The notes beneath the pieces are model-generated. The model saw nothing but the letters and a program-made list of their open reading frames with translations, was not told where the DNA came from and searched no databases. The translations under genes and the position numbers were made by a program. From an uncultured Flavobacteriales bacterium (GTDB lineage: Bacteria; Bacteroidota; Bacteroidia; Flavobacteriales_D; Crocinitomicaceae), in NCBI GenBank assembly GCA_903879765.1, contig CAIRMS010000019.1, positions 1-36,198 of the forward strand: a stretch of 36,198 bases of DNA. Reading direction: 5' to 3'. Below, one piece after another: positions 16,246 to 24,111 of this stretch; the stretch's first letter is position 1; each line of letters starts with the position of its first letter.

Positions 16246-17247
16246 ATGGCAAATGTTCAACTTTATAAGTACAATGCTACTTTTTATTCCATAAAACAAG
16301 AAACAGCGGCCTATTTCGCCAACGAATTTTTAGAGACTGAACTCGATGCAGATCATGTGGCATGGTTAAATTTTCATGGAATTGAGGATGCCGAATCGAT
16401 CGAACATTTATGTCAGAAACTAGGCATTGATAAATTATCCATTGAAAACATTCACCACCAAGTTCGACGACCTAAAATTGAGGAGTATAGCAAATACATG
16501 TCGTTTTACGTGATGTCTGCATTACCCAAGGAAGTGGGAAACACCTATTTACATCAAGACCAAATCTCCTTTTTAATGGGAGCAAATTACTTGATTTCCT
16601 TTCAGGACAAACCTTCTGATCACTTTACCGATGTTAGAAACCGGATTGAAAAAGACAGAGGGAAAATTCGGAAAAAAGGCAGTGATTTTTTAATGTTTCG
16701 CATGTTGGAAGCGATTATCGATAATTACTTTGAAGTTCTGGAGGACATTTCTGTTCAAATCGAATCGATTGATGCAAAGCTTCATATTGTACAGGACAAA
16801 TCCATTCTAACGAGTATCGAATTAGAAAAACGCAAGCTCATCGAATTGCGTAAAATTGCCCAGCCGATGCGGGATATCACCAACCAATTAGAAAACAGTG
16901 AGAGTCCGTTTATTCAAAGCAGCAACCTTCATTATTTCCGGAGTTTACGATCCTCCTGCTTGAGTGTATTGGAGGAAATTGATGCCAACAAACAAATTTT
17001 AGAAGGAATGGCCAATCTATATTACGCCGCTCAAGGACAACGAATGAATGAAATCATGCGTGTCTTAACAGTAGTCAGTGCCATATTTATTCCTTTAACA
17101 TTTATAGTTGGCGTGTACGGAATGAATTTTGAACACATGCCTGAATTAAAGTATACATATGGATACTATACTGTTGTTGGGATTATGTTTGCACTTGGAG
17201 TTGGATTATTGGCATACTTTCGAAAAAGAGGATGGTTAAAAAAATAG
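16246..17247 (+). CDS. corA: CorA-type magnesium/cobalt transporter
   Basis: A 333-residue inner-membrane divalent cation channel (usual substrates Mg2+, Co2+, sometimes Ni2+). The long N-terminal cytoplasmic domain (about 1-270) has the helical stalk region with many charged residues, and two C-terminal membrane helices follow. The signature GMN motif lies at 292-294 (GVYGMNF), at the end of the first helix, with the acidic loop EHMPE after it. Two hydrophobic segments (about 270-290 and 305-325) match the family. It sits 7 nt after the 44-residue Feo-associated gene, so it is probably part of the feo transcript, which would tie Mg2+/metal uptake to the iron module. Confidence 0.95.
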   Translation: MANVQLYKYNATFYSIKQETAAYFANEFLETELDADHVAWLNFHGIEDAESIEHLCQKLGIDKLSIENIHHQVRRPKIEEYSKYMSFYVMSALPKEVGNTYLHQDQISFLMGANYLISFQDKPSDHFTDVRNRIEKDRGKIRKKGSDFLMFRMLEAIIDNYFEVLEDISVQIESIDAKLHIVQDKSILTSIELEKRKLIELRKIAQPMRDITNQLENSESPFIQSSNLHYFRSLRSSCLSVLEEIDANKQILEGMANLYYAAQGQRMNEIMRVLTVVSAIFIPLTFIVGVYGMNFEHMPELKYTYGYYTVVGIMFALGVGLLAYFRKRGWLKK

Positions 17248-17335
17248 GGAATCAACCTGTCTTTTCATCAGAGTATGCCCAAACTAAAATCTGTTAACAT
17301 TTAGTTAAATAAAAATTTACCAAAAGAATCGTCCG

Positions 17336-17343
17336 TAAGTTTG
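17336..17343 (+). promoter_or_regulatory. Putative -7 promoter element for the DUF1573 gene
   Basis: TAAGTTTG matches TAnnTTTG and ends 19 nt before the ATG at 17363. No clear -33 box is seen at the usual distance. Confidence 0.55.
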
Positions 17344-17362
17344 ATTCATAAAATTAACGACT

Positions 17363-17806
17363 ATGAAAAATTTATTTTTATCCCTTGGGATTATGTTCAT
17401 CGCAGTATTGGGAATGAACACAGTAAATGCACAAATTGAGAAAGGTGCTAAAATCGAATTCAGCAAAGAAACGCATGACTATGGAAACATCAAATACGGT
17501 GGTGAGCCATATTGTAATTTTGAGTTCAAAAACACAGGAGACGAGCCTTTAATTATTTCAAATGCAAAAGGATCATGTGGTTGTACAGTTCCTGAATGGC
17601 CGAAAGAACCAATTGCACCAGGAGCAAAAGGAGTAATTCGTGTTAAATACGATACAAACCGTCCAGGTCCAATCAACAAAAACGTAACCATCACTTCAAA
17701 TGCAATCAACGAGCCTAACAAGGTGATTCGTATCAAAGGTGAAGTTGGACCAGCTCCAGAAGTTGGAACACCAGTAAACAACGCAGGTGCACCAACGAAT
17801 AACTAA
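17363..17806 (+). CDS. Secreted DUF1573 domain protein
   Basis: A 147-residue exported protein. A signal peptide (MKNLFLSLGIMFIAVLGMN then TVNAQ) precedes one DUF1573 immunoglobulin-like domain (about 28-130) with the family's typical strands: the opening FSKETHDYGNIKYGG, the central FEFKNTGDEPLII, the SCGCTVPEW turn and the closing VTITSNAINEPNKVIRIKGEV. Bacteroidota encode many such proteins, whose exact roles are mostly unknown. The C-terminus is a short Gly/Pro/Asn-rich tail. The gene is monocistronic, with its own promoter and a strong terminator directly after it. Confidence 0.92.
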   Translation: MKNLFLSLGIMFIAVLGMNTVNAQIEKGAKIEFSKETHDYGNIKYGGEPYCNFEFKNTGDEPLIISNAKGSCGCTVPEWPKEPIAPGAKGVIRVKYDTNRPGPINKNVTITSNAINEPNKVIRIKGEVGPAPEVGTPVNNAGAPTNN

Positions 17807-17824
17807 GATAACACACTAAAATAG

Positions 17825-17857
17825 AAAAGCCGATCAAGTTCTTGATCGGCTTTTTTT
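17825..17857. terminator. Bidirectional terminator between DUF1573 and mtnC
   Basis: AAAAGCCGATCAAG pairs with CTTGATCGGCTTTT across a TT centre and runs into a T-tract. An A-run at the left end lets it work for the facing mtn operon too. Confidence 0.9.
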
Positions 17858-17888
17858 ATGCCTTTGATTTTCACTTTAACTCCAATAC

Positions 17889-18572
17889 TTAGATTTCATT
17901 GAAATTAGCAGCTGTATTTTTCCAATCTCCTGTTGTACCAGGTCGAACAAGTTGAATCGTTTGATAACCAACCATATCAGCAGCTGTTAACTCCTCCTTG
18001 ATGTCCGATAAAAACAGTATTTGATTTGGTTCTAAATCTAATATTTCAGCAATGGCTTTATACGTTTCTGAATCTCGTTTTGCCCCTGTCTTTGTATCAA
18101 AGTAATTCGACAGGTGTTTACTCAAATCACCGTAGCAACTAAATTGAAATAATAATTTTTGTGCATGAATGGAACCGGAAGAAAAGATTCCAATTTTCAA
18201 TCCATTCGTTCTCCATTTATTGAAACAGGTAGGAACATCATCGTACACGTGTCCTTTGATGTCTCCATCTTCATATGCTTTTTTCCAAACAAAACCTTGA
18301 AGGGTTTTCAAAGGAGTCACCTTTCTATCCGCACGACTCCATTCGTCGAGGTAAGCGATGACTTCTTCCGTTGTCGTAATGCTTTTACCTTCTTCCTCTT
18401 TTACCAATTTGATGACTTGAGCAAAAGATTCTTTCACCTCACTAACTTGTGCCATTTTAGGCAATACTTGAATGTGCTCTCTAAAATATGGGAACAATTC
18501 ATCCACAACAAAAGAGATAGAAGTTGTGGTTCCTTCTATATCACATAAAATATACTTAATTTGATTATCCAC
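17889..18572 (-). CDS. mtnC: Enolase-phosphatase E1 of methionine salvage
   Basis: A 227-residue cytoplasmic HAD-family enzyme that enolises 2,3-diketo-5-methylthiopentyl-1-phosphate and then dephosphorylates it to the acireductone used by MtnD. HAD motif I is D11-x-E13-G-T (CDIEGTTTSISFV), motif II is IFSSGSIHAQ, and the C-terminal FLSDIKEELTAA supplies motifs III/IV. The start is a GTG at 18572: it leaves only nine residues before the motif I strand, as usual for this family, and the next in-frame ATG would cut into the fold. It overlaps the end of mtnD by 8 nt. Last gene of the mtnB-mtnD-mtnC unit, followed by a terminator. Confidence 0.94.
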   Translation of the reverse strand: MDNQIKYILCDIEGTTTSISFVVDELFPYFREHIQVLPKMAQVSEVKESFAQVIKLVKEEEGKSITTTEEVIAYLDEWSRADRKVTPLKTLQGFVWKKAYEDGDIKGHVYDDVPTCFNKWRTNGLKIGIFSSGSIHAQKLLFQFSCYGDLSKHLSNYFDTKTGAKRDSETYKAIAEILDLEPNQILFLSDIKEELTAADMVGYQTIQLVRPGTTGDWKNTAANFNEI

Positions 18573-19110
18573 GATTTGGAAAATTAAACGCTAAAAACTC
18601 ATTTTCTTTGCCAGAGCCGGTGTATTCAGGCACCCACCCAGACATGTCTATAAAAATACGGATGGCTTTTACAAATGGATTTAATTCACCTGCATCAAAC
18701 CAATGTTTTGTTCCGGCAGGGACAGAGATTAAATCACCCCGCTCGCACAATAAATTAAAAACCTCTTCATTTTCAAGATGAAACCAAAATAGTCCTTGTC
18801 CATCGACGAAGAACCTAATTTCATCCTCTGAATGCGTATGTTCCGCTAAAAACTTTGCGCGTATTGCCGCATAATTCTCCGTAGAGGAATTGATGGAAAT
18901 GACATCTGCCGTTTGATATCCCCCGCTTTTCATAAATGGATCAAGATCGGAATGATAGGCTTGAAGTATTTCTTCTGAACTTGCTGAATCATCAAATACA
19001 GTAGCACAAAACCACTGATCAAAGAAAATTCCACGTTGGTTCATGAAAGACCTGATTTCTTGCGGATCCGTCAACTGAACGTGTTTATTTGGTATGGATA
19101 AAATTGCCAT
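18565..19110 (-). CDS. mtnD: Acireductone dioxygenase
   Basis: A 181-residue cupin that oxidises acireductone. The metal ligands H91, H93, E97 (EHTHSEDEIRF) and H136 (PAGTKHWFDAG) are all present. With Fe2+ it makes the keto acid of methionine plus formate; with Ni2+ it gives an off-pathway product, and the metal used here cannot be told from sequence. Start ATG at 19110 overlaps the mtnB stop by one base (TGATG), and its own stop is overlapped by the mtnC GTG, so the three enzymes are coupled. Confidence 0.96.
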   Translation of the reverse strand: MAILSIPNKHVQLTDPQEIRSFMNQRGIFFDQWFCATVFDDSASSEEILQAYHSDLDPFMKSGGYQTADVISINSSTENYAAIRAKFLAEHTHSEDEIRFFVDGQGLFWFHLENEEVFNLLCERGDLISVPAGTKHWFDAGELNPFVKAIRIFIDMSGWVPEYTGSGKENEFLAFNFPNRG

Positions 19111-19691
19111 CAGATTTGTTCTAATTCACATTCACAAAGATAATCCAAGGTTTCCAAATGTCGTTTCGCTGAAAACAAATTTTCTCCCCAGGCATAGGTT
19201 CCATGTTGACGAATAATGAAACAATGCTGCTTCATTTCCGACAATCGTTGAGGAAGTATTTGTTCAAAATAACTCATTTCCTGTGCGTTTTCAAAAATTG
19301 GGATTTGAAGCGTACAGTCGTGTGTAGTAACTCCTGAAAATCCTTTCTGTAATTCATAATTCCCTACAGTGAAAACTTTATCATTTTTCATTGAAATCAA
19401 TACTGGATTTTTAGAATGGCTATGCAGAATAACTTGAGCTTCAGGAAAAAGGCGATAGATAAGCACATGAATCATTGTTTCATCCGATGGTTTCACACCG
19501 ATGTATGGCGCTTGAACACATCCATTTTCATCAATCGCAATAAAATCCTCTGCTTGGAAGGTTGATTTATCCACTCCAGAACGGGAAACCCAAATTTGAC
19601 CATTCTCCCTAAATGAATAATTCGTTGAAGTAGCAGGTGACCATCCCTTCACATGATATGCTCGAATTGTTTCAGCTAATTTAACTTTCAT
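19110..19691 (-). CDS. mtnB: Methylthioribulose-1-phosphate dehydratase
   Basis: A 193-residue class II aldolase-fold zinc enzyme that dehydrates 5-methylthioribulose 1-phosphate to the substrate of MtnC. Zinc ligands H90 and H92 (ILHSHSKNP) and H163 (RQHGTYAWG) are visible, as are the family openings WSPATSTNYSFRE (the pattern separating MtnB from sugar aldolases) and SGVDKSTF. First gene of the mtnB-mtnD-mtnC unit. mtnA (isomerase) and an MTA phosphorylase or MTR kinase, needed to feed it, are not in this window. No TAnnTTTG element is seen directly upstream, so part of its transcription may come from the division cluster, past the hairpin at 19706-19744. Confidence 0.93.
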   Translation of the reverse strand: MKVKLAETIRAYHVKGWSPATSTNYSFRENGQIWVSRSGVDKSTFQAEDFIAIDENGCVQAPYIGVKPSDETMIHVLIYRLFPEAQVILHSHSKNPVLISMKNDKVFTVGNYELQKGFSGVTTHDCTLQIPIFENAQEMSYFEQILPQRLSEMKQHCFIIRQHGTYAWGENLFSAKRHLETLDYLCECELEQI

Positions 19692-19705
19692 TTTTTATGA
19701 GATAT

Positions 19706-19744
19706 AAACAAAGAAAACGCACCAATGATGCGTTTTCTTTGTTT
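19706..19744 (-). terminator. Perfect 16-bp hairpin between yqeY and mtnB
   Basis: AAACAAAGAAAACGCA (19706-19721) pairs fully with TGCGTTTTCTTTGTTT (19729-19744) over a 7-nt loop. On the minus strand it lies 13 nt after the yqeY stop and 14 nt before the mtnB start. It has a U-rich descending arm but no long U-run after the stem. It is a likely terminator of the division cluster or an attenuator of mtn expression. Confidence 0.7.
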
Positions 19745-19757
19745 GTTGTTTGATCTA

Positions 19758-20204
19758 TTAATTCGCTAACATCTCTTTTACTAAAGTGGCAATTAATTTT
19801 CCATCAGCCTTTCCAGCCAATTTTCCACTAAGAACACCCATTACTTTACCCATATCTTGTGGACCTTGAGCACCTACAGATTGAATGGCAGCTTTTACCT
19901 CTTCACTTACTTCTTCCTCACTCATCATTTTCGGCAAGTATGCTTCGATGATTTTTGCTTGAAACAATTCTTCATCTGCTAGATCCTGACGGTTTTGAGC
20001 AATATATAACTCATACGTCTCCATGCGCTGTTTGTGCAACTTCATGCAGATTTTGATACCCGCTTCATTGCTCACCTCGCCACTTCCTGAAGTAGCTTCT
20101 AACAGTAATTTGGATTTAATATCTCTAAGCGCCGCTAACTTTTCTTTTTCTCGAGCGAGCATTGCTTTTTTGATGTCCTCGTTGATTATTTCAGTAAATC
20201 CCAT
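19758..20204 (-). CDS. GatB/YqeY domain-containing protein
   Basis: A 148-residue helical cytoplasmic protein of the GatB/YqeY family. It resembles the C-terminal helical domain of GatB, the glutaminyl/asparaginyl-tRNA amidotransferase subunit, and is thought to bind tRNA; the precise role is not settled. Typical segments are the opening INEDIKKAMLAREKEKLAALR, the central KQRMETYELYIAQNRQDLADEE, YLPKMMSEEEV, and the closing MGKVMGVLSGKLAGKADG. Its ATG overlaps the ftsZ stop as TAATG, so it is the last coupled gene of the division cluster, followed by a strong hairpin. I know this ftsZ-yqeY pairing from other Bacteroidota. Confidence 0.92.
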   Translation of the reverse strand: MGFTEIINEDIKKAMLAREKEKLAALRDIKSKLLLEATSGSGEVSNEAGIKICMKLHKQRMETYELYIAQNRQDLADEELFQAKIIEAYLPKMMSEEEVSEEVKAAIQSVGAQGPQDMGKVMGVLSGKLAGKADGKLIATLVKEMLAN

Positions 20205-21973
20205 TAGTCTACGTTATCGTGTAAGAAATTATTGCTTGTTCTCAATCCAACTCGTCCATCTTCATCTTGCGACAAACCGAAACGTGAAAAACGCTCTTCT
20301 ACACTAGGCGTAGAATGATTGATACTGATGTTTCTACGAACAAAAGCCGGTTCATTCTCAAATTCTACAATTCCCTCCGCTTTTTTCAACTTTGCTGTAA
20401 ATTCTTGAATACGAGAAACACGTTCCTGTGATTTACGTTGCTGTTCTTCTGGAGAAAGAATGCGTTGTAGAGGTTCGATACTGATGCGTTGTTCAGTATC
20501 ATCCTCCAACATGTGACGCACGATTGTTTCTGGTTCTTTAACTTGAGAAACTTGTTGAATTGGTGTTTGAGAAACAATTTCTTCTTCCTCAACAAATGAA
20601 CTTGCTTCTACCGTTGAACTTGCATCGATTACGTCCCAAGTAAATGCATTTTCATTTTCTTGAAAATTTGAATCTGACGCTTCTACATCTAATGCTGGCA
20701 TATCAGCGACAGAACTTGTCGTTTCTTCAAAGCGGTAGCTGATTGGTTCGCTAGCGCTTGGTTCTTCCAATGCATAGCGAGTTGGCTCAACAATTGGCGT
20801 TTCGATCACATTTACCGGTCTTACAGCTGTTGTATCCACACTATCTTCAGCTTTCAAGAAAGGCTCCTGACTTATTTCACTCTGGATCGTTGTGTGTTGA
20901 ACAGGAGATTCTAGCGGACTAACAATCTCTTTTCGTTGATCTTCCTCCAGCGCGACGATCTTGCGCTCTGGAGCTCTCTCAAAACCCGTGATTGGAGATG
21001 AAGAGAAGCCTGTTGCTATTAATGTGATGCTCAGTTTATCACCTAGAGTGGCATCAAAACCATGTCCCCAAATGACGTCAGCAGTTGCACCTGCTGCATC
21101 TTGAATATAATCCGTGATTTCGGTGATTTCATCCATCATCACTTCTTTATCACCATAAGTGATGTTGAGTAATACATAGCTTGCACCGTTGATATCGTTG
21201 TCGTTCAATAAAGGAGAAGTCAAGGCTTCTTTCACCGCAACAATTGCGCGGTCTTCACCTTCCGCAACTGCACTTCCCATAATTGCTTGACCACTGTTGC
21301 GAAGCACCGTATTTACATCGTTGAAATCCACATTGATTGTCCCTGTAACCGAAATTACTTCTGCAATTCCTTTTGCTGCAACCGTTAATACATTGTCAGC
21401 ATGTGAAAACGCACTTGAAAGGGACATGTTTTTTCCAAATTCACGCAAGCGCTCATTGTTAATGATCAATAATGTATCCACATTTTGACGCATTTTATCT
21501 AATCCTTCTTCCGCTTGTTGGCGACGTTTTCTTCCTTCGAAATTAAAAGGAACCGTCACAATACCAACAGTTAATATTCCAAGGTCTTTTGCTACTTGCG
21601 CAATAACAGGAGCTGCACCTGTTCCGGTACCACCACCCATTCCAGCCGTAACAAACACCATTTTCGTGTTTTTGGAAAGAATTTCACGAATTTCTTCGAT
21701 GTTTTCAATTGCCGCATTCATTCCCATTTCAGGAATCATTCCTGCTCCTCTTCCTTCGGTCAAGTTTGGACCTAGCTGAATTTTGTGTGGTACAGGGGAA
21801 ATATCCAATGCTTGTCGGTCAGTGTTACATACAATAAAATCAACCCCAACAATTCCTTGCAAGAACATGTGATTTACCGCATTTGATCCACCGCCACCAA
21901 CTCCAATAACTTTGATAATTGAGTTTGCGTTGCTCACTGCCGCTGCTCCCATTTTAGGTAAGTCAAATTCCAT
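20204..21973 (-). CDS. ftsZ: Cell division protein FtsZ
   Basis: The tubulin-like GTPase that forms the Z ring at mid-cell. The N-terminal GTPase domain has the VGGGGSNAVNHM strand-loop at 25-36, the tubulin signature GGGTGTGAAP at 113-122, and the T7 loop NVDFNDVNTVL. At 589 residues it is much longer than E. coli FtsZ (383) because of a roughly 200-residue acidic Ser/Thr/Glu-rich linker (about 335-530), then a basic segment with VRRNISIN and the tail NNFLHDNVD, all typical of Bacteroidota. The conserved tail would dock FtsA and other membrane anchors. It lies 18 nt after ftsA and overlaps yqeY. Confidence 0.97.
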   Translation of the reverse strand: MEFDLPKMGAAAVSNANSIIKVIGVGGGGSNAVNHMFLQGIVGVDFIVCNTDRQALDISPVPHKIQLGPNLTEGRGAGMIPEMGMNAAIENIEEIREILSKNTKMVFVTAGMGGGTGTGAAPVIAQVAKDLGILTVGIVTVPFNFEGRKRRQQAEEGLDKMRQNVDTLLIINNERLREFGKNMSLSSAFSHADNVLTVAAKGIAEVISVTGTINVDFNDVNTVLRNSGQAIMGSAVAEGEDRAIVAVKEALTSPLLNDNDINGASYVLLNITYGDKEVMMDEITEITDYIQDAAGATADVIWGHGFDATLGDKLSITLIATGFSSSPITGFERAPERKIVALEEDQRKEIVSPLESPVQHTTIQSEISQEPFLKAEDSVDTTAVRPVNVIETPIVEPTRYALEEPSASEPISYRFEETTSSVADMPALDVEASDSNFQENENAFTWDVIDASSTVEASSFVEEEEIVSQTPIQQVSQVKEPETIVRHMLEDDTEQRISIEPLQRILSPEEQQRKSQERVSRIQEFTAKLKKAEGIVEFENEPAFVRRNISINHSTPSVEERFSRFGLSQDEDGRVGLRTSNNFLHDNVD

Positions 21974-21991
21974 ATCTTTTATATTTTTCTA

Positions 21992-23344
21992 TTAATCTTT
22001 ATCGTCAAAAAAATCACCTACTGATTGTCTGATTTTATCAAAAAATCCACCATCTCTTTTCGGATTTGAGTGCGTAATTGCTTTAGCTTTTCCAACAGGT
22101 ATTTCCTCTGTTTTTTGCACAAAATCCAATCCAGATTTCTCTGCAGCTTCGAATCCTTTCAAAACCAATCCAATACCCGTTGAAAACATTGGACTCGCCA
22201 ATTTTTCTAAATCATTTGTGTTTGCCAAATGTTCTGTTGGATAACCGATACGCGTATCCAATCCTGTCATGTATTCAAACAACTGCGTTAAGTGTTTCAA
22301 TTGAGCTCCACCACCTGTAACAACGATTCCACCGATTATCTTTTTAGAATAACCAGAACTTTTAATTTCAAAGTTGACCAATTCGATGATCTCTTCCATT
22401 CGCGCTTGAATGATACTTGCTAAGTTCTTAAGCGTAATTTCCTTTGGATCGCGTCCACGTAAACCTGGTATACACACCACTTCGTTTTCTTTGCTTTCAG
22501 AAGCCAATGCGCTACCAAATCTCACTTTCAACGATTCAGCATGTCGCTGCATGATGCGACATCCTTCTTTGATGTCTTCCGTAATGACATTTCCGCCAAA
22601 TGGAATCACGGCCGTATGACGAATTAATCCGTCTTGGAAAATGGCCACATCTGTTGTACCACCACCTATATCGACTAAAACAACTCCAGCCTCTTTCTCT
22701 TCGTCACTTAACACTGCTTCAGCAGATGCAATTGGTTCCAAGATAATTTCTTTTACGTTCAAACCAGCACGATCAACACAACGTTTGATGTTCTTTACAT
22801 TATTCACTTGACCAGTAATAATGTGGAAATTTGCCTCCAAACGCACACCACCCATTCCAATTGGATCTTTAATCTCCGGTTCATTATCTACGATGTATTC
22901 TTGTGGAATAACCGTAATAATTTCTTCTCCGGGAACCATCACCAACTGATACATGTCGTCAACCAAAGCATCGATATCAGTTTGCGTTATTTCTCCTTGC
23001 GCATCACGACGTATAATCATACCTCTGTGCTGAATACTGCTAATGTGTTGACCAGCAATACCAACATTCACGTTTTTCACTCTCAAATCTCCATCAACGG
23101 AAGCTTGAGTCAATTCGACAGCTGCATTAATGGATTGAACCGTACGTTCTATATTGGAAACTACACCACGCATCACACCAAGGGATTCACTTTTCCCTAA
23201 GGCAATGATTTCAATTTTATTATGTTCGTTTTTGCGCCCAACGAAACAAGCGATTTTTGTTGTCCCAATATCGAGACCAACAACAACTTTACTACGCTTT
23301 ACTTCGCTAGTTGGCTCTTTTTCTACAAACGATTTGTCCTTCAT
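21992..23344 (-). CDS. ftsA: Cell division protein FtsA
   Basis: Actin-fold membrane tether of FtsZ, 450 residues. ATP-site phosphate-1 motif VVGLDIGTTK at 21-30, phosphate-2 region VLVDIGGGTTDVAIF, and adenosine motif IVVTGGGAQLKHL are all present. The SHS2 1C domain lies between (about 100-180). The extreme C-terminus (FFDKIRQSVGDFFDDKD) is the expected amphipathic membrane-targeting helix. The ATG at 23344 gives a 16-residue charged leader before the first strand and overlaps the ftsQ end by 38 nt; no good later start exists, so the overlap seems real. Confidence 0.96.
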   Translation of the reverse strand: MKDKSFVEKEPTSEVKRSKVVVGLDIGTTKIACFVGRKNEHNKIEIIALGKSESLGVMRGVVSNIERTVQSINAAVELTQASVDGDLRVKNVNVGIAGQHISSIQHRGMIIRRDAQGEITQTDIDALVDDMYQLVMVPGEEIITVIPQEYIVDNEPEIKDPIGMGGVRLEANFHIITGQVNNVKNIKRCVDRAGLNVKEIILEPIASAEAVLSDEEKEAGVVLVDIGGGTTDVAIFQDGLIRHTAVIPFGGNVITEDIKEGCRIMQRHAESLKVRFGSALASESKENEVVCIPGLRGRDPKEITLKNLASIIQARMEEIIELVNFEIKSSGYSKKIIGGIVVTGGGAQLKHLTQLFEYMTGLDTRIGYPTEHLANTNDLEKLASPMFSTGIGLVLKGFEAAEKSGLDFVQKTEEIPVGKAKAITHSNPKRDGGFFDKIRQSVGDFFDDKD

Positions 23345-24110
23345 ACTTTACACTTATTTCGCTATACTTATTCCAACCTTCGTAAGGCATGGCTTCTTTG
23401 TAAAATTCCAAAATACGATCAAACTTATCTTTCACATCTTCATCCGAATTGGCTGTTCCGAGAATGATTTTTTGATCGCCTACAATAGGAATTAGTACAA
23501 AATCACCGTTCTTTTCGCGGTAAACTTGACCAATCATTTTATGCAATATTGGATCATTACAAACATAATTTGAAATTCGATAGATATCATCTAAATTTCG
23601 AATACTTTTCAAGGAATCGTTGTTAATAATTTCAGTGAGCGAGTTTGGCGAAAAACGATCCTTAATTGCGCCAGAAAACACGAGTACACGTGCTGTGTGT
23701 AAACTAGATCGATTCATCAAAAATCCGTCTTCATCCATGTAAAAACTTTGTCCATATTTATTAAAGATTCGAGCAATGGGTTTGCGAAGATTAAGTCGAA
23801 TATTCCATTGATTTCCAATGGGTTTAAAGACATCCACATTCTTCACTTCCGGCATTAGTGAAATCACGTATTCCATTTTGCGAATATTGAGTTTCTCAAC
23901 TTGATCGTTTTCTTGAATAAGGCGATGTAGTTCCAAGCGGTCAATGAGTTCTTCCTCCGTTAGAAAAACATCACGATCTCCATTCACATGAATGGAAATT
24001 TCTGGTTTATCGTATTTCTTTCCCGCTTCGGCTTTATTCGCGAAAACCAAAATGGTAAGCACACTTGCCGCGACAATAATCCATAAACTAATTTTCATCC
24101 ATTTTTTCAT
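23307..24110 (-). CDS. ftsQ: Cell division protein FtsQ
   Basis: A 267-residue bitopic inner-membrane protein of the divisome that links the cytoplasmic Z ring to septal synthesis. One N-terminal helix (WMKISLWIIVAASVLTILVFA) follows a short basic leader, then a POTRA-like domain (residues about 30-105: ISIHVNGDRDVFLTEEELID) and a divergent FtsQ domain with YGQSFYMDEDGFLMN. The frame reaches back to a TTG at 24122, but the ATG at 24110, one base past the murC TGA, is the better start and begins MKKWMK. Identity rests on position between murC and ftsA plus this topology. Confidence 0.88.
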   Translation of the reverse strand: MKKWMKISLWIIVAASVLTILVFANKAEAGKKYDKPEISIHVNGDRDVFLTEEELIDRLELHRLIQENDQVEKLNIRKMEYVISLMPEVKNVDVFKPIGNQWNIRLNLRKPIARIFNKYGQSFYMDEDGFLMNRSSLHTARVLVFSGAIKDRFSPNSLTEIINNDSLKSIRNLDDIYRISNYVCNDPILHKMIGQVYREKNGDFVLIPIVGDQKIILGTANSDEDVKDKFDRILEFYKEAMPYEGWNKYSEISVKYEGQIVCRKRAN

Positions 24111-24111
24111 G

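Noticed and set aside
18159..18548. A 129-codon plus-strand open frame opposite mtnC
   Set aside because: Antisense shadow of a clear HAD enzyme; Phe/Arg/Cys-rich translation without motifs.
20204..21973. The long FtsZ linker as a sign of gene fusion or frameshift
   Set aside because: Long acidic linkers and a FLHDNVD-type tail are usual for FtsZ in this phylum, and the frame is continuous with normal composition.
22808..23200. A 130-codon plus-strand open frame opposite ftsA
   Set aside because: It lies wholly inside the well-conserved ftsA on the other strand, its translation is rich in Asn/His/Thr with no domain pattern, and it has no promoter.
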